From: Gemmata massiliana
GTDB lineage: Bacteria > Planctomycetota > Planctomycetia > Gemmatales > Gemmataceae
Assembly (NCBI RefSeq): GCF_901538265.1
Contig: NZ_LR593886.1
Location: 4,857,738 to 4,921,737 of the forward strand
Direction of reading: 5' to 3'
DNA: 64,000 nt
Notes under the pieces: model-generated
Told to the model about the DNA's origin: nothing
The model's database searches: none
The model's input: the letters and a program-made list of their open reading frames with translations, nothing else
Position numbers and translations under genes: made by a program
Part shown: positions 43,693-52,455 of the stretch, piece by piece
Numbering within the stretch: the first letter of the stretch is position 1
Layout: each line of letters begins with the position of its first letter

Positions 43693-46074
43693 GTGGAACA
43701 CCACTTACATACGCTCGTTTGCCGTGCGGCCGGGGACGTGCGCTCCGATTCGGAGTTACTGGCTCTGATCCGGGACGATTCGGGCGCGTTCGCCGAGCTG
43801 GTCGCCCGGCACGGGGCGCTCGTGTGGGGCGTGTGTCGTCACCTGCTCGGAGAGTCCGATGCGGAAGACGCATTTCAGGCCACGTTCCTGGCTCTGCTCC
43901 GGTCCACCATCCGGGACGGAACGGTTCTGGCTTCGTGGCTCCACGGCGCGGCCGTTCGGGTTTCGCTCACCGCACGTCGGGCCGCGGGCCGCCGACGCAC
44001 ACACGAGCGGAACGCTGCGATCTCGGAATCGACTTCCCGCACAACTCCGGACGACTGGGACGACACGATGGCCGTTGTCCATCGGGAAGTGGCGGCGCTA
44101 CCCGGAGCCGATCGCGCGGCCTTCATCCTGTGTGTGCTGGAAGGCTTGACTCAGGCCGAAACTGCGCGCCGGCTCGGAGCGACTCCGGGTGCGGTTGCCG
44201 GGCACGTGGCCCGGGCGAAAAAGCGGCTGGTCGCCCGGCTCACCGAGCGCGGTGTCGTTCCCGGACTGGTCGCGTTGGGGGTCGCCTCTGTTGCCGGTGC
44301 TGTTCCGTCGGGTGTGGTGGTGCGAGTGCTGAATCTCACGCGGGCCAATGCGTCGCCCGCTGTTCTGTGGCTCGCGAAAGGAGCAACGGACATGACCGCA
44401 TCGAGTACCAAGTTGATTTGCGCTGTCGTCGCGGTGACGGTTGGGCTGATTGCGAGCGTTGTAGCCGCCGGTTTCGGCCCTCCGCCCGCGGCGCCTGCGA
44501 CACCACCCGCCGGCGTAAAGACGCCCGGAGTGACCGAAGGAGAACCGAAGCCGGCTCACGTGCTGGCGGGGCACGCGGACCGCGTGATGTCGGTCGCGTT
44601 CTCTCCGGACGGGCGGTGGATCGCCACGGCCGCGTGGGACGGCACGGCGCGTCTCTGGGACGCGGCTACGGGGAAGGAATCGCGCAAATTGGAGTTTCCT
44701 GCCACGAAGGGGAACAACGAGTTCGGCCACATTGCTTTTTCGCCAGACGGTGCGCTCGTCGTGACTTCGGTTCGGGAATCACAAGACAAGTGGAGCGTGG
44801 TGGTTTGGAACCAGCGCGCTGGCGAAAAGGTGCGTTCTCTCCCGGCCGAAACCGGCAGCGTTGCGATTTCACCGGACGGCAAATTGATCGCGTGCGGCGG
44901 GTATCAACACATCGGGTTCTACGAGACCGCGACCGGTAAGTTGGTCCGCGAAATTCGCGGGGGCGAAAAACAGTTGCGCATCGAATCGCTCACGTTCGCC
45001 TCTGACGGCAAGACGCTTCTTTCCACAGGTCACCCGCCCACTCCTCAACGCGGGGACGGAGTCACGCGGCTCACCATCATGCCGGACGTCGTCCGCGTTT
45101 GGGACGTGGCCACAGGGAAAGAGAAAGCGTCCCCATTAAACGGCCAGGTGGTGGGGCGACACGGTCAACGCGTGGCTCTGTCAACCGACGGGCGTATTCT
45201 CGTCCATTCGAGTGACAAGGATATTATCTTGCGGGACACTGTGACGGGTCGGGAACGTGCCAAACTGATCGGGCACAAGGACGCGGTCTGCGATTTCGCG
45301 TTCTCCCCCGATGGCCGAACACTCGCAACGGGGAGCATGGACGGCACCGTGCGCTTCTGGGATCTGCTGACGTGCAAGGAGCTGGGTTCGTTTGGTAAGG
45401 AGGTCGATCCGACCAAAGGTGGTTGGGTGCTGTCCGTTGTATTTTCTCCCGACGGGCGGGCGCTCGCATCGGGCGGGTTAAACAAAACGGTTGACGTTTG
45501 GGACGTGAGCCGGATCACCAGTCGGGTGCGGCCACCTGTCGAGCGCTCGGCGGGCGAACTCGAAGCCGACTGGAAGGATCTCGGGAGCGACGCAGCCAAA
45601 GGGCACGCTGTGCTGAGCCGGTTAGTTCTTTCGGCCAAAAGTGCCGTACCATTCCTGGGGGAACGACTCCTGGCTACATCGAAGGCGGACACCAAACCGA
45701 TTGAGCGCCTGATTGAGAATCTGGATAACGAAACGTTCGAGGTGCGCGAGCGAGCCACGAAGGAACTAACGGCTCTGGGCGATCGTGCCGCGCACTCGCT
45801 CCGGAAGGCGCTGGCGGGTACCCCGTCTCCCGAAACCCGGCAGCGGTTGAACGCACTATTGGCCCGAATCGATAGCGCGGAACCTTCGGCCGAAATGCTT
45901 CGCGAGATTCGTGCGGTAGAAGCGCTCGAAGCGATCGGGAACGCGGACGCCCGGAAGTTGCTTGATGCGCTTACCGCGGGGCCTGCTGAAATGCGTCTGA
46001 CACAAGAGGCGAAGGCGTCCGTCGATCGGCTCACCAAACGGGAAAAGGCGAGAACGCCCGCCCCACAGAAGTAA
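43693..46074 (+). CDS. ECF sigma factor fused to WD40 repeat domain
   Basis: This 793-residue protein has an N-terminal ECF sigma factor (SESDAEDAFQATFLALL; LPGADRAAFILCVLEG; GATPGAVAGHVARAKKRL), a link ending SPAVLWLAKGATD, a membrane helix at about 240-260, then some six WD40 repeats (LAGHADRVMSVAFSPDG, DGTARLWDAATGKE) and a C-terminal helical region with HEAT-like repeats (NETFEVRERATKELTALG). It resembles ECF sigma-WD40 fusions described in Gemmata-like planctomycetes. GTG 43693 follows GGAGG by 4 bases. A strong internal ribosome site and ATG lie at residue 234 (44377-44394). WD40 should lie outside or in the paryphoplasm; ligand and targets are unknown. Confidence 0.9.
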   Translation: MEHHLHTLVCRAAGDVRSDSELLALIRDDSGAFAELVARHGALVWGVCRHLLGESDAEDAFQATFLALLRSTIRDGTVLASWLHGAAVRVSLTARRAAGRRRTHERNAAISESTSRTTPDDWDDTMAVVHREVAALPGADRAAFILCVLEGLTQAETARRLGATPGAVAGHVARAKKRLVARLTERGVVPGLVALGVASVAGAVPSGVVVRVLNLTRANASPAVLWLAKGATDMTASSTKLICAVVAVTVGLIASVVAAGFGPPPAAPATPPAGVKTPGVTEGEPKPAHVLAGHADRVMSVAFSPDGRWIATAAWDGTARLWDAATGKESRKLEFPATKGNNEFGHIAFSPDGALVVTSVRESQDKWSVVVWNQRAGEKVRSLPAETGSVAISPDGKLIACGGYQHIGFYETATGKLVREIRGGEKQLRIESLTFASDGKTLLSTGHPPTPQRGDGVTRLTIMPDVVRVWDVATGKEKASPLNGQVVGRHGQRVALSTDGRILVHSSDKDIILRDTVTGRERAKLIGHKDAVCDFAFSPDGRTLATGSMDGTVRFWDLLTCKELGSFGKEVDPTKGGWVLSVVFSPDGRALASGGLNKTVDVWDVSRITSRVRPPVERSAGELEADWKDLGSDAAKGHAVLSRLVLSAKSAVPFLGERLLATSKADTKPIERLIENLDNETFEVRERATKELTALGDRAAHSLRKALAGTPSPETRQRLNALLARIDSAEPSAEMLREIRAVEALEAIGNADARKLLDALTAGPAEMRLTQEAKASVDRLTKREKARTPAPQK
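44377..44394 (+). promoter_or_regulatory. Internal ribosome binding site and ATG in ECF-WD40 gene
   Basis: AAAGGAG (44377-44383) precedes an in-frame ATG at 44392 (Met234) by 8 bases. The following residues form the membrane anchor. A shorter product of about 560 residues, lacking the sigma part, could be translated from here. See also 28602-28618. Confidence 0.55.
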
Positions 46075-46087
46075 GTGCGGGCGTTCT
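46051..46087. terminator. Hairpin at convergent gene ends (46074/46097)
   Basis: An 11-bp inverted repeat (46051-46061 with 46077-46087; AGAACGCCCGC/GCGGGCGTTCT) spans the stop codon of the ECF-WD40 gene, between it and the converging PKD gene. It may stop transcription in both directions; there is no long T tract. Confidence 0.5.
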
Positions 46088-46096
46088 TGGTCGGGG

Positions 46097-47407
46097 CTAC
46101 TTCGTCGTCACCCAGGTGACGACCACTGTTTCGCCTTCGAGCTTCGCGTTGTAGTTCACGGACCAGCCGTTTCCGCGCTGAGTTTCCGCCCACGGGAAGC
46201 TCAGCGGTCCTTTACCGGCTAGGGGCGCTTGCAGCAGCATGCTGGACTTGCCGTCGCGGACGCTGCGGATTTCGAGTTGGTACTCGCGCTTGCTCCCGGT
46301 GAGTCCGAGCGGGGCGGGGGGGAGGGGTAGGTCGGCGCGGATCGTTTGGCCGACCGTCGCGAACGTCCCCGTCACCATCGTCACACTCGCCGGGTGCGGT
46401 GTGGTGCGCTCCTGAGTGACCTTCACGCGGACGAGTGCGTCGGACCCACCGGCAGCCTTGTTCGTGGCCTTGGTGTCACCCGCCCACTCGCCGGTCACCT
46501 TCACCGACCGTTTATCCTGGGCCACTTCCACTTTGACGTTCTTCGCGCTTGCGGGAGCGGTACCGAGCGCGGCTTCCGTGACACTGTGGCCGGGGCGGGC
46601 TGCGATGTACTTAGTGAACGTGGTCGCGTTCTTGTCGATGGGGACCGGGACCGCGACCGATTCGACCGTTGTGACGCGGTCCACTTTGGTCCCAGAGTCG
46701 GTCACTTTCAGGACGGCCATTGTCGTGCCCTCGCGCGGCTTTTCAACCGTCGCGGACCCGGACTGTTTCGCGGCCTGTTTCCCGTTGTGCGCAACGAGCG
46801 AGATGGGGAATGTGCCCGACCTCTCGAACGTGACGAGTCGGTCGATTTTGCCCCCCGCGGTCACTTCAATGCCGTTTTCGCCAAAGTCCCACACACACGT
46901 ACTCGCGTTGGCAACGTCGGCGGTGAGGCGGAACGTTGCCGGTGCGGTCGTGCCGGACACGGGCTGCACCGCGAATGCGTTAATGCTCGGTGGTGGACCA
47001 TTTTGTGTTGCCGCGGCTATGTCGACCGGAACCGTGCGCTCGTTTTCGTCGCCGAGGTAGTTCCGGACCGTCAGTTTGACCGTGTAGCTGCCCGGTTTGG
47101 TGTAAGTGTGCGAAACGTGTTGCTCGGCGGCATAGGGTTCTAACGGGGTGCCGTCACCGAAATCCCACCAACCGCTTTCGCCGCTGGCGCGGTTGTCACA
47201 AGCGAGGGTCAATCCGTCGGCGTTTACGGCAAAGTTCGCGACCGGTTTGGTGGGCTTCACCACGCGATCGACCACCGCGGTCGCGTAGGTGCCGGCCGCG
47301 CCACCACCGAGCCCCAGTAAGCCGAGGAGCGCGGCCTTGAGCCATCCGCTCGAACCCGATTTTGCGGGCGTTGAGTGGGACGTTGGTGCAGAAACAGTAT
47401 CGGACAT
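46097..47407 (-). CDS. Membrane-anchored PKD-domain protein
   Basis: This 436-residue protein has a short cytoplasmic tail, one membrane helix at about 22-44 (LKAALLGLLGLGGGAAGTY) and an outer part with at least one PKD domain (about 55-130: GWWDFGDGTPLEPY, VSHTYTKPGSYTVKLTVRNY) and a second weaker PKD-like one (FRLTADVANASTCVWDFGENG). GGAGG lies 8 bases before the ATG. PKD domains mediate binding to proteins or glycans at the cell surface. It is the third gene in a row after two paralogous membrane proteins, 124 bases downstream of the second, suggesting one transcript. Function unknown. Confidence 0.75.
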   Translation of the reverse strand: MSDTVSAPTSHSTPAKSGSSGWLKAALLGLLGLGGGAAGTYATAVVDRVVKPTKPVANFAVNADGLTLACDNRASGESGWWDFGDGTPLEPYAAEQHVSHTYTKPGSYTVKLTVRNYLGDENERTVPVDIAAATQNGPPPSINAFAVQPVSGTTAPATFRLTADVANASTCVWDFGENGIEVTAGGKIDRLVTFERSGTFPISLVAHNGKQAAKQSGSATVEKPREGTTMAVLKVTDSGTKVDRVTTVESVAVPVPIDKNATTFTKYIAARPGHSVTEAALGTAPASAKNVKVEVAQDKRSVKVTGEWAGDTKATNKAAGGSDALVRVKVTQERTTPHPASVTMVTGTFATVGQTIRADLPLPPAPLGLTGSKREYQLEIRSVRDGKSSMLLQAPLAGKGPLSFPWAETQRGNGWSVNYNAKLEGETVVVTWVTTK

Positions 47408-47531
47408 CGCGCGGCCCTCCGTGACCGGGGAGAATTTCTGATTCCGGAGGATACGCTGGAGGGGAAAGCGGGGGCAATACGAACCGGCGCCCCGAGCGAA
47501 GAGCGTTTCAGACGCTGGTAAAGTCCGCGAT

Positions 47532-48305
47532 CTACCGGCGGAGACCGAACATTAGGGTGCCGAAGAGGAGGACCACGAGCGTGAGGACCGTAATCACTCG
47601 CGCCGAGTGTCCGGTATTGAGTTCCGGCTCTGGTGCGGTCGCGCGCGGCGCGGGTGCGACGGTGACTGGTTGTATTGTGGGCGGTTTCGTGGTACCTGGG
47701 GTACCTGGGTCTCGATCGTCTGTTCCTTCCAATTTGTTCAGACACACGATGAAGACCGTTCCGGCCCCAAAAATCCCCGCGACGATTCCGCCGATCAAGA
47801 TTGGGCTTTGAACCGCCGTTGTCGTTACCTGGGGGATTCCGCTCGTATCGATTGCCCACGCTGCATACATGAACGCGACCGCGATCGCACCGGCCACGAT
47901 GCCGTACACGACACTGAACACCACCTGAAACAGCACGACCGAACAGGCTTGAGGGAGACTGGTTGGTATGCCCACCTTGAGCACATTCGTGAGGACTATC
48001 AAGTTCAGCGGCAACGCGACCAGCGCGGCGAGGAATTCGAGGTCTGTTTTGTTGGCCCCTTTGAGCGATGGGATCTCGGCGATGAATTCGCTCACGCCCC
48101 AGGTGACGGGGAAGTTGAGAACGTTCGCGATCACCATCAGGGTGACCGACCAGTCGAACGACGGGAAGGGGAGGGCGGGTGCCTGCTTGCGGCCGCCCCG
48201 AATCATTACGTTCGAGGCGTGAAGGGCCGCTCGGAGAGTGATCGCGCCAACGAACGAGGAGACCAGCGTTCCGATAGCGAGGTAGAGAATCCACGCGCTC
48301 TGCAC
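47532..48305 (-). CDS. Multispanning membrane protein, paralogue of 48417-49199
   Basis: This 257-residue protein has about five hydrophobic segments and a Pro/Thr/Asp-rich stretch (about 195-235) before a last C-terminal helix. It is clearly related to its neighbour at 48417: both share SFVGAI, the A-LHA-N--I-GGR block, FDWSV-LMV, LFQVVFSVVY and AWAIDT. The GTG at 48305 is chosen because GGAG stands 6 bases upstream, exactly as in the paralogue; a longer start at 48374 is rejected. The family is not recognised. The tandem copies and the downstream PKD gene suggest a membrane complex. Confidence 0.72.
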   Translation of the reverse strand: MQSAWILYLAIGTLVSSFVGAITLRAALHASNVMIRGGRKQAPALPFPSFDWSVTLMVIANVLNFPVTWGVSEFIAEIPSLKGANKTDLEFLAALVALPLNLIVLTNVLKVGIPTSLPQACSVVLFQVVFSVVYGIVAGAIAVAFMYAAWAIDTSGIPQVTTTAVQSPILIGGIVAGIFGAGTVFIVCLNKLEGTDDRDPGTPGTTKPPTIQPVTVAPAPRATAPEPELNTGHSARVITVLTLVVLLFGTLMFGLRR

Positions 48306-48416
48306 TCGGGGCTCCGAAACGACAATGAACTGGTCACACAACCACACCGTACTCTCACAAAGCGGTTCACGCAAGTTTTGAGGTAGCGGGCGGTAAGGTG
48401 AGTTAGGTAGCGGCTT

Positions 48417-49199
48417 TTATGGCTTCATCGCAAGTAGAATCGCGATCATGACACCCAGCGCTATCATCACGTGCAGGCTTTTGGAGAAAAGGCATCCTTT
48501 CTGACCTAATTCGGATAACGTCCAGCTAACATCTTGCTCGCGTGCAGGTGCCAAATTCGTGGATCGGGTGCGCGGGTGCGCTCTAGTTCTGGGGTCGTTC
48601 GTGGGATCAGGGCCAGTTTCCGACAACCCAGAAACAAACGTGGTGAATACGGCACCGGCCCCAACGACACCCGCGATGATTCCACCGATCACGACTGAGC
48701 TTTGCAACAAATCCGCAGCCGTTTTGGGGGTGCCATCCGTGTCGATTGCCCAAGCCACAAACACGAACGTGACTGCGATCACGGCGCCTATCACGGCGTA
48801 AACGACGCTGAACACCACTTGAAACAGCGTGAGCAGGCCAGCTCGCAGGAACGTCGTCTTCAACCCTGCCTGTAAAACCAGTGCGAAGATCAGCAAATTG
48901 AACGGCAGTGAGATCAGCCCGCTGGCGAATGCAACATTCGCTTCGTCGGTCGGGTCGATGAAAGCTTGGTCTCTAACAAATTGCGTCGCACTCCAATTCA
49001 CCACGTGATTCAGGATGTGCGCCACCACCATCAGCGAAACCGACCAGTCGAAAGTCGGGAACCTGATTACGGTGGCTCGCCGGCGCCCACCCTGTATCAC
49101 TGCGTTTGCGGCGTGAAGTGAAGCCTGAAGGATGATCGCCCCAACGAACGAGAAAATCAGCGTCCCGACCGTCAGACAGAGGATCCACACGTAGGGCAC
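48417..49199 (-). CDS. Multispanning membrane protein, paralogue of 47532-48305
   Basis: This 260-residue protein is the upstream member of the tandem pair. It has the same order of hydrophobic segments (LCLTVGTLIFSFVGAIIL, LLTLFQVVFSVVYAVIGAV, VVIGGIIAGVVGAGAVFTTF), an Arg/Thr/Asp-rich linker and a C-terminal helix (MIALGVMIAILLAMKP). GTG 49199 has GGAG 6 bases upstream. No known family is recognised and no catalytic motif is visible. Divergence between the two copies is large in the linker and small in the membrane segments, so they are old duplicates that probably kept a common fold. Confidence 0.72.
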   Translation of the reverse strand: MPYVWILCLTVGTLIFSFVGAIILQASLHAANAVIQGGRRRATVIRFPTFDWSVSLMVVAHILNHVVNWSATQFVRDQAFIDPTDEANVAFASGLISLPFNLLIFALVLQAGLKTTFLRAGLLTLFQVVFSVVYAVIGAVIAVTFVFVAWAIDTDGTPKTAADLLQSSVVIGGIIAGVVGAGAVFTTFVSGLSETGPDPTNDPRTRAHPRTRSTNLAPAREQDVSWTLSELGQKGCLFSKSLHVMIALGVMIAILLAMKP

Positions 49200-49236
49200 T
49201 CGGATCTCCGAAACGCCGAATAGCGGGTGCGAGGTA

Positions 49237-49274
49237 AGATTCGCCGTGAGTCGTGTTTAAATCGCGGCGAATCT
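49237..49274 (-). terminator. Possible terminator after small secreted-protein gene
   Basis: A 10-bp perfect inverted repeat (49237-49246 with 49265-49274, AGATTCGCCG/CGGCGAATCT) lies 33 bases beyond the stop of the gene at 49307. No T tract follows, so this is tentative. Confidence 0.35.
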
Positions 49275-49306
49275 GCGAATCCTGTCAAAAATCTTCGTTC
49301 CAACGC

Positions 49307-49687
49307 TCAGTCGTAATTGAGGAGTCGCTTGGCTTTGAAGTTCTTGTCTCCGGTGAGTGGGCACACCTTCATCTCGGTGATTGATGGGATCACCGGGAGC
49401 GGCGCTTCGACACCAGGGAACTTGTACAGTTTGATCGTTTCCCCCGTGCGGTGGTTCCAGATGGTCGCCGCCGGCTTCGGTTCCACCTCATCGCGGTTCC
49501 AGTCGAGGTAGACGAACTTCTTCGTCGCCGGGTCGAATGCCGTCCAGCGCTCGAACTTACGCGCACCGCCGAAATTGACCTCGTAGGTCACCTCCTTGTC
49601 CCCGTCCTTGGCGGTAACCTGGTACCGCGCACCTGCCTCGGCGGTGGCAGCGGTGAGAAACAGGAGTGCGACCGTGATAACGCGCAT
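49307..49687 (-). CDS. Small secreted protein of unknown function
   Basis: This 126-residue protein starts MRVITVALLFLTAATAEAGA, a clear signal peptide cleaved near AEA-GA. The mature part is beta-rich and charged (YQVTAKDGDKEVTYEVNFGG, FERWTAFDPATKKFVYLDW) and ends with a Pro/Lys-rich region. GGGAGG lies 6 bases before ATG 49687. It is not recognised. It is exported and may be a small structural or binding protein. A possible terminator separates it from the membrane-protein genes. Confidence 0.72.
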   Translation of the reverse strand: MRVITVALLFLTAATAEAGARYQVTAKDGDKEVTYEVNFGGARKFERWTAFDPATKKFVYLDWNRDEVEPKPAATIWNHRTGETIKLYKFPGVEAPLPVIPSITEMKVCPLTGDKNFKAKRLLNYD

Positions 49688-50286
49688 GATATGCCTCCCC
49701 GAGTTGCGAGTCGTGGGAGTGTACCTGAGCGGACGGGAGTGAGCAACGAAGCTGTCACAAGCGCGTCCGCCCAACAGGAAGGGTCGCTCATCACCTACCA
49801 AATTCTCTTCCACCGCGAACTTCGATTTCGTCTTTTCGGATGATTTTTACTGTTTTTTTGTATATATGTGGATTAATATGAGTGATGTTTATGAGGCGAC
49901 CCGAATTTGTGCGCGTGGAAGAGCTCTTTGAGAATGTTGCGGAGTCTAACACTGTCAACACTTTTGTGCGATTGCAACGGTTTGAGGTGATTGAACTTGC
50001 GGTGATTCAATAGCAGGGTTTCCCTCCGGAAATGTTAGCATTTGTTAGCCACGAAACCGGTCCATCACGGATCGGCTCCGTGCGACCGCGGCCTTAAATG
50101 TGAGCGCTTGATGCAACGTGAATGGGGTGATGCAAACCAGGCGTTCGACAGGATATCGTCTACTGTTCGTCGGGTTGTCGTGACCGACACGGTCGAGAAT
50201 CACTCACTGTGTTCTGGCGCCCGCGTCGTGGGCTTTTCGTATTCGCATTCCTATCAGTGACGGTACCCTTCCATCGAGATGCCGCA
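49688..50286. other. Divergent, AT-richer intergenic region
   Basis: This 599-base stretch lies between divergent genes. Around 49840-50050 it is much richer in A and T (TTTTTTTGTATATATG, TTAATATGAG) than the rest of the window, suggesting promoter function or acquired DNA. It contains one short open frame, listed separately at 49891-50013. I see no RNA gene or inverted repeat of note. Confidence 0.4.
49891..50013 (+). CDS. Possible short gene, 40 residues
   Basis: An ATG at 49891 opens a 40-codon frame beginning MRRPEFVRVEELFENV and ending RFEVIELAVIQ. The amino acids look like a normal amphipathic helix/strand protein rather than random translation. No good ribosome site is seen and it is too short to assign. 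It may be a real small protein or the remnant of a longer gene. Confidence 0.25.
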   Translation: MRRPEFVRVEELFENVAESNTVNTFVRLQRFEVIELAVIQ

Positions 50287-51876
50287 ATGCCAGCAAACAC
50301 TTACGACGCAATCATCATCGGGGCCGGGCACAACGGACTCGTCACCGCCGCGTACCTCGCGAAGGCCGGGTACAAGGTGCTAGTGCTGGAGCGCCGCGAG
50401 ATCGTCGGCGGGTGCTGTATTACCGAGGAGCTGTGGCCCGGCTTCAAGGTCTCCACCGCGGCCTATGTCAACAGCCTGTTGCGCCCCGAGATCATTCGCG
50501 ATCTGGAGCTGAAGAAGTACGGCTTCGAGATGCTCCCGCGCAGCCCGTCGTCGTTCACCCCGTTTCCGGACGGCCGGTACCTGATGATGGGACCGGACAA
50601 GGAGCTGACGTACCGCGAGATCGCGAAGTTCTCGAAGAAGGACGCGGAGGCCTACCCGAAATACGAGGACATGCTCACGCGCGTCGCAGACTTCCTCGAA
50701 CCGATGCTGACGCAGACCCCGCCCGACCCGTTCGGCGGGCTCGGGAGCCTCTGGAAGCTCGGCAAACTCGGTCTCGGGTTCCGCGGGTTGGGGCGCATGA
50801 CCGCAACGGAAGCGGTGGAGATCCTCACTGGCGCCGCGCGCCCGATCCTCGACCGGTGGTTCGAGTCGGAGGAACTGAAAGCGACCATCGCGACGGACGC
50901 GGTCATCGGCGCGTTCGCACCGCCCTCGCACCCCGGCACGGCGTATGTGCTGTTCCACCACGTGATGGGCGAGTGCAACGGCGTTCGCGGGGTGTGGGGG
51001 TACGTTCGCGGGGGAATGGGCACGATCTCGAACAGCATCGCGTCCGCGGCGAAGAGTTACGGGGTCGAGATCCGCACGAACGCGGATGTGGGCAAAATCC
51101 TGGTCGCGGACGAGCGCGTGATCGGCGTCGCACTCAAGGACGGCACCGAATTCCGGGCGAAGCGAGTGGCTTCCGGCGCGGACGCCAACGTCACGTTCCT
51201 GAAGCTGATGGACGCGAAAGACCTGCCGCCGGAATTCGTCGCGCAGGTGAAGAAGATCGATTATTCCAGCGCGACGGTGAAGATCAACGTCGCGCTGGAT
51301 CGTCCGCCGAACTGGAAGGCGCTGCCGTCGGACGGGAAGGTCGGTCCGCAGCACCACGGTACGATGCACGTGTGCCCGGACCAGGACTACATCGAGCGCG
51401 CCTTCGACGACGCGAAGTACGGGCGCTGCGCACGCGACCCGATGCTCGAATGCACGATGGCGACCGCGCTCGATAGCACGCTCGCGCCGGAGGGGAAGCA
51501 CATCCTGAGCATGTTCGTGCAGTACGCGCCGTACCACCTGAAGGACTCGACCTGGGACGTCGAGAAGGACCGGTTCGCGGACCGGTGTTTCGACATCCTG
51601 GAGGAGTATGCGCCGGGCTTCAAATCGAGCGTCTTGCACCGGCTCGTGATCCCGCCGCCGGACATGGAGAAGATGTGGGGCATTACGGGGGGGAACATCA
51701 TGCAGGGCACGATGAGTCTGTCGAGCATGTTCAGCTTCCGCCCGGTGGCCGGATACGCGAACTACCGCACCCCGGTGAAGGGGCTGTACATGTGCGGCGC
51801 CGCAGCGCACCCGGGCGGTGGCGTCATGGGTGCGTGTGGTCTGAACGCCGCGCGAGAGATGTTGAGAGACGGGTGA
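50287..51876 (+). CDS. FAD-dependent oxidoreductase, PYROXD2/phytoene-desaturase-like
   Basis: This 529-residue protein starts with an FAD-binding Rossmann motif (YDAIIIGAGHNGLVTAAYL, VLVLERREIVGGCC). It contains the amine-oxidase/phytoene-desaturase style middle and ends with GLYMCGAAAHPGGGVMGACG, the closing FAD motif of the family. Its full length and layout resemble pyridine-nucleotide-disulphide oxidoreductase-domain protein 2 and CrtI-like enzymes. The substrate is not deducible; no carotenoid genes are adjacent. ATG 50287 is chosen because the Rossmann fold begins three residues later; the ribosome site is weak. The gene stands alone. Confidence 0.85.
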   Translation: MPANTYDAIIIGAGHNGLVTAAYLAKAGYKVLVLERREIVGGCCITEELWPGFKVSTAAYVNSLLRPEIIRDLELKKYGFEMLPRSPSSFTPFPDGRYLMMGPDKELTYREIAKFSKKDAEAYPKYEDMLTRVADFLEPMLTQTPPDPFGGLGSLWKLGKLGLGFRGLGRMTATEAVEILTGAARPILDRWFESEELKATIATDAVIGAFAPPSHPGTAYVLFHHVMGECNGVRGVWGYVRGGMGTISNSIASAAKSYGVEIRTNADVGKILVADERVIGVALKDGTEFRAKRVASGADANVTFLKLMDAKDLPPEFVAQVKKIDYSSATVKINVALDRPPNWKALPSDGKVGPQHHGTMHVCPDQDYIERAFDDAKYGRCARDPMLECTMATALDSTLAPEGKHILSMFVQYAPYHLKDSTWDVEKDRFADRCFDILEEYAPGFKSSVLHRLVIPPPDMEKMWGITGGNIMQGTMSLSSMFSFRPVAGYANYRTPVKGLYMCGAAAHPGGGVMGACGLNAAREMLRDG

Positions 51877-52455
51877 GCGTCTGCGATTAAGTGAGGTCGG
51901 TGTTGTGAATTTGCCGGTCGCTATGAGGTTGCACGCGACTGGCACCGTGTCGAATTTCCTTTCACAATTTCGAGCCGCTTTCTTTCACAATTTGGCCCGA
52001 TTCGGATGCACGAAATGCGGTGACTCTGGGCAGAATGCACTCGTGTGCGACGAAGGGATTGGAGCGGAAATTAACGAACTCAAGGCAATTTTGTTGAGAT
52101 TGAGTATCGAAAACGTGCGGCACGTACCTTGCTTTGAGTCGATTGAATTTGTTGTGAGAACTCGGTTGGTTATTGCCCGGGAGAGAAATTGTGAAAATTG
52201 GGCGTTGACAACCTCGGACCGCTCGGCGATTATCTTTGGGTAGATTCAGATTCGTGTGATGGAACTGACAACTTCGCGGAGACCTCGCCCGCGAAGTTGT
52301 TTCATTTACGCGAATGCGGTCCGAGCGAACTCTCTTCCCAGCGTCTCGGCTTGTCTTATCGTTCGACGCCCACCATTTGTTCCGCTTCATTCAGTCGATG
52401 ATCGACCGGCCCAGGGTACGCGCTGTGCCAGACGATCGTCTCGGGGGTTCTTCAA
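51877..52455. other. Intergenic region before DUF1559 cassette
   Basis: The stretch is less GC-rich than the flanks. Open frames on both strands here (about 110-140 codons) have no protein-like character. The only clear signal is a hairpin followed by T-rich sequence at 52268-52308, described separately. The promoter of the gene at 52456 should lie between that hairpin and the gene. Confidence 0.4.
52268..52308 (+). terminator. Orphan terminator-like hairpin
   Basis: A perfect 12-bp stem (52268-52279 with 52289-52300, ACAACTTCGCGG/CCGCGAAGTTGT) with a 9-base loop is followed by TTCATTT. It is about 390 bases after the last plus-strand gene, so it may end a small RNA or a read-through transcript. 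Confidence 0.45.

Noticed and set aside
43517-43873. Upstream extension of the DUF971 gene
   Set aside because: The extension is Arg/Pro-rich, overlaps the start of the ECF-WD40 gene, and a good ribosome site precedes the ATG at 43516.
50042-50260. 72-codon frame upstream of the oxidoreductase
   Set aside because: No ribosome site, Cys/Ser/Arg-rich random-like composition, and overlap with the region just before the start at 50287.
51905-52243. 112-codon plus-strand frame and an overlapping 142-codon minus-strand frame
   Set aside because: Neither has a ribosome site or protein-like pattern; they overlap each other, and the hairpin at 52268 marks the region as non-coding.
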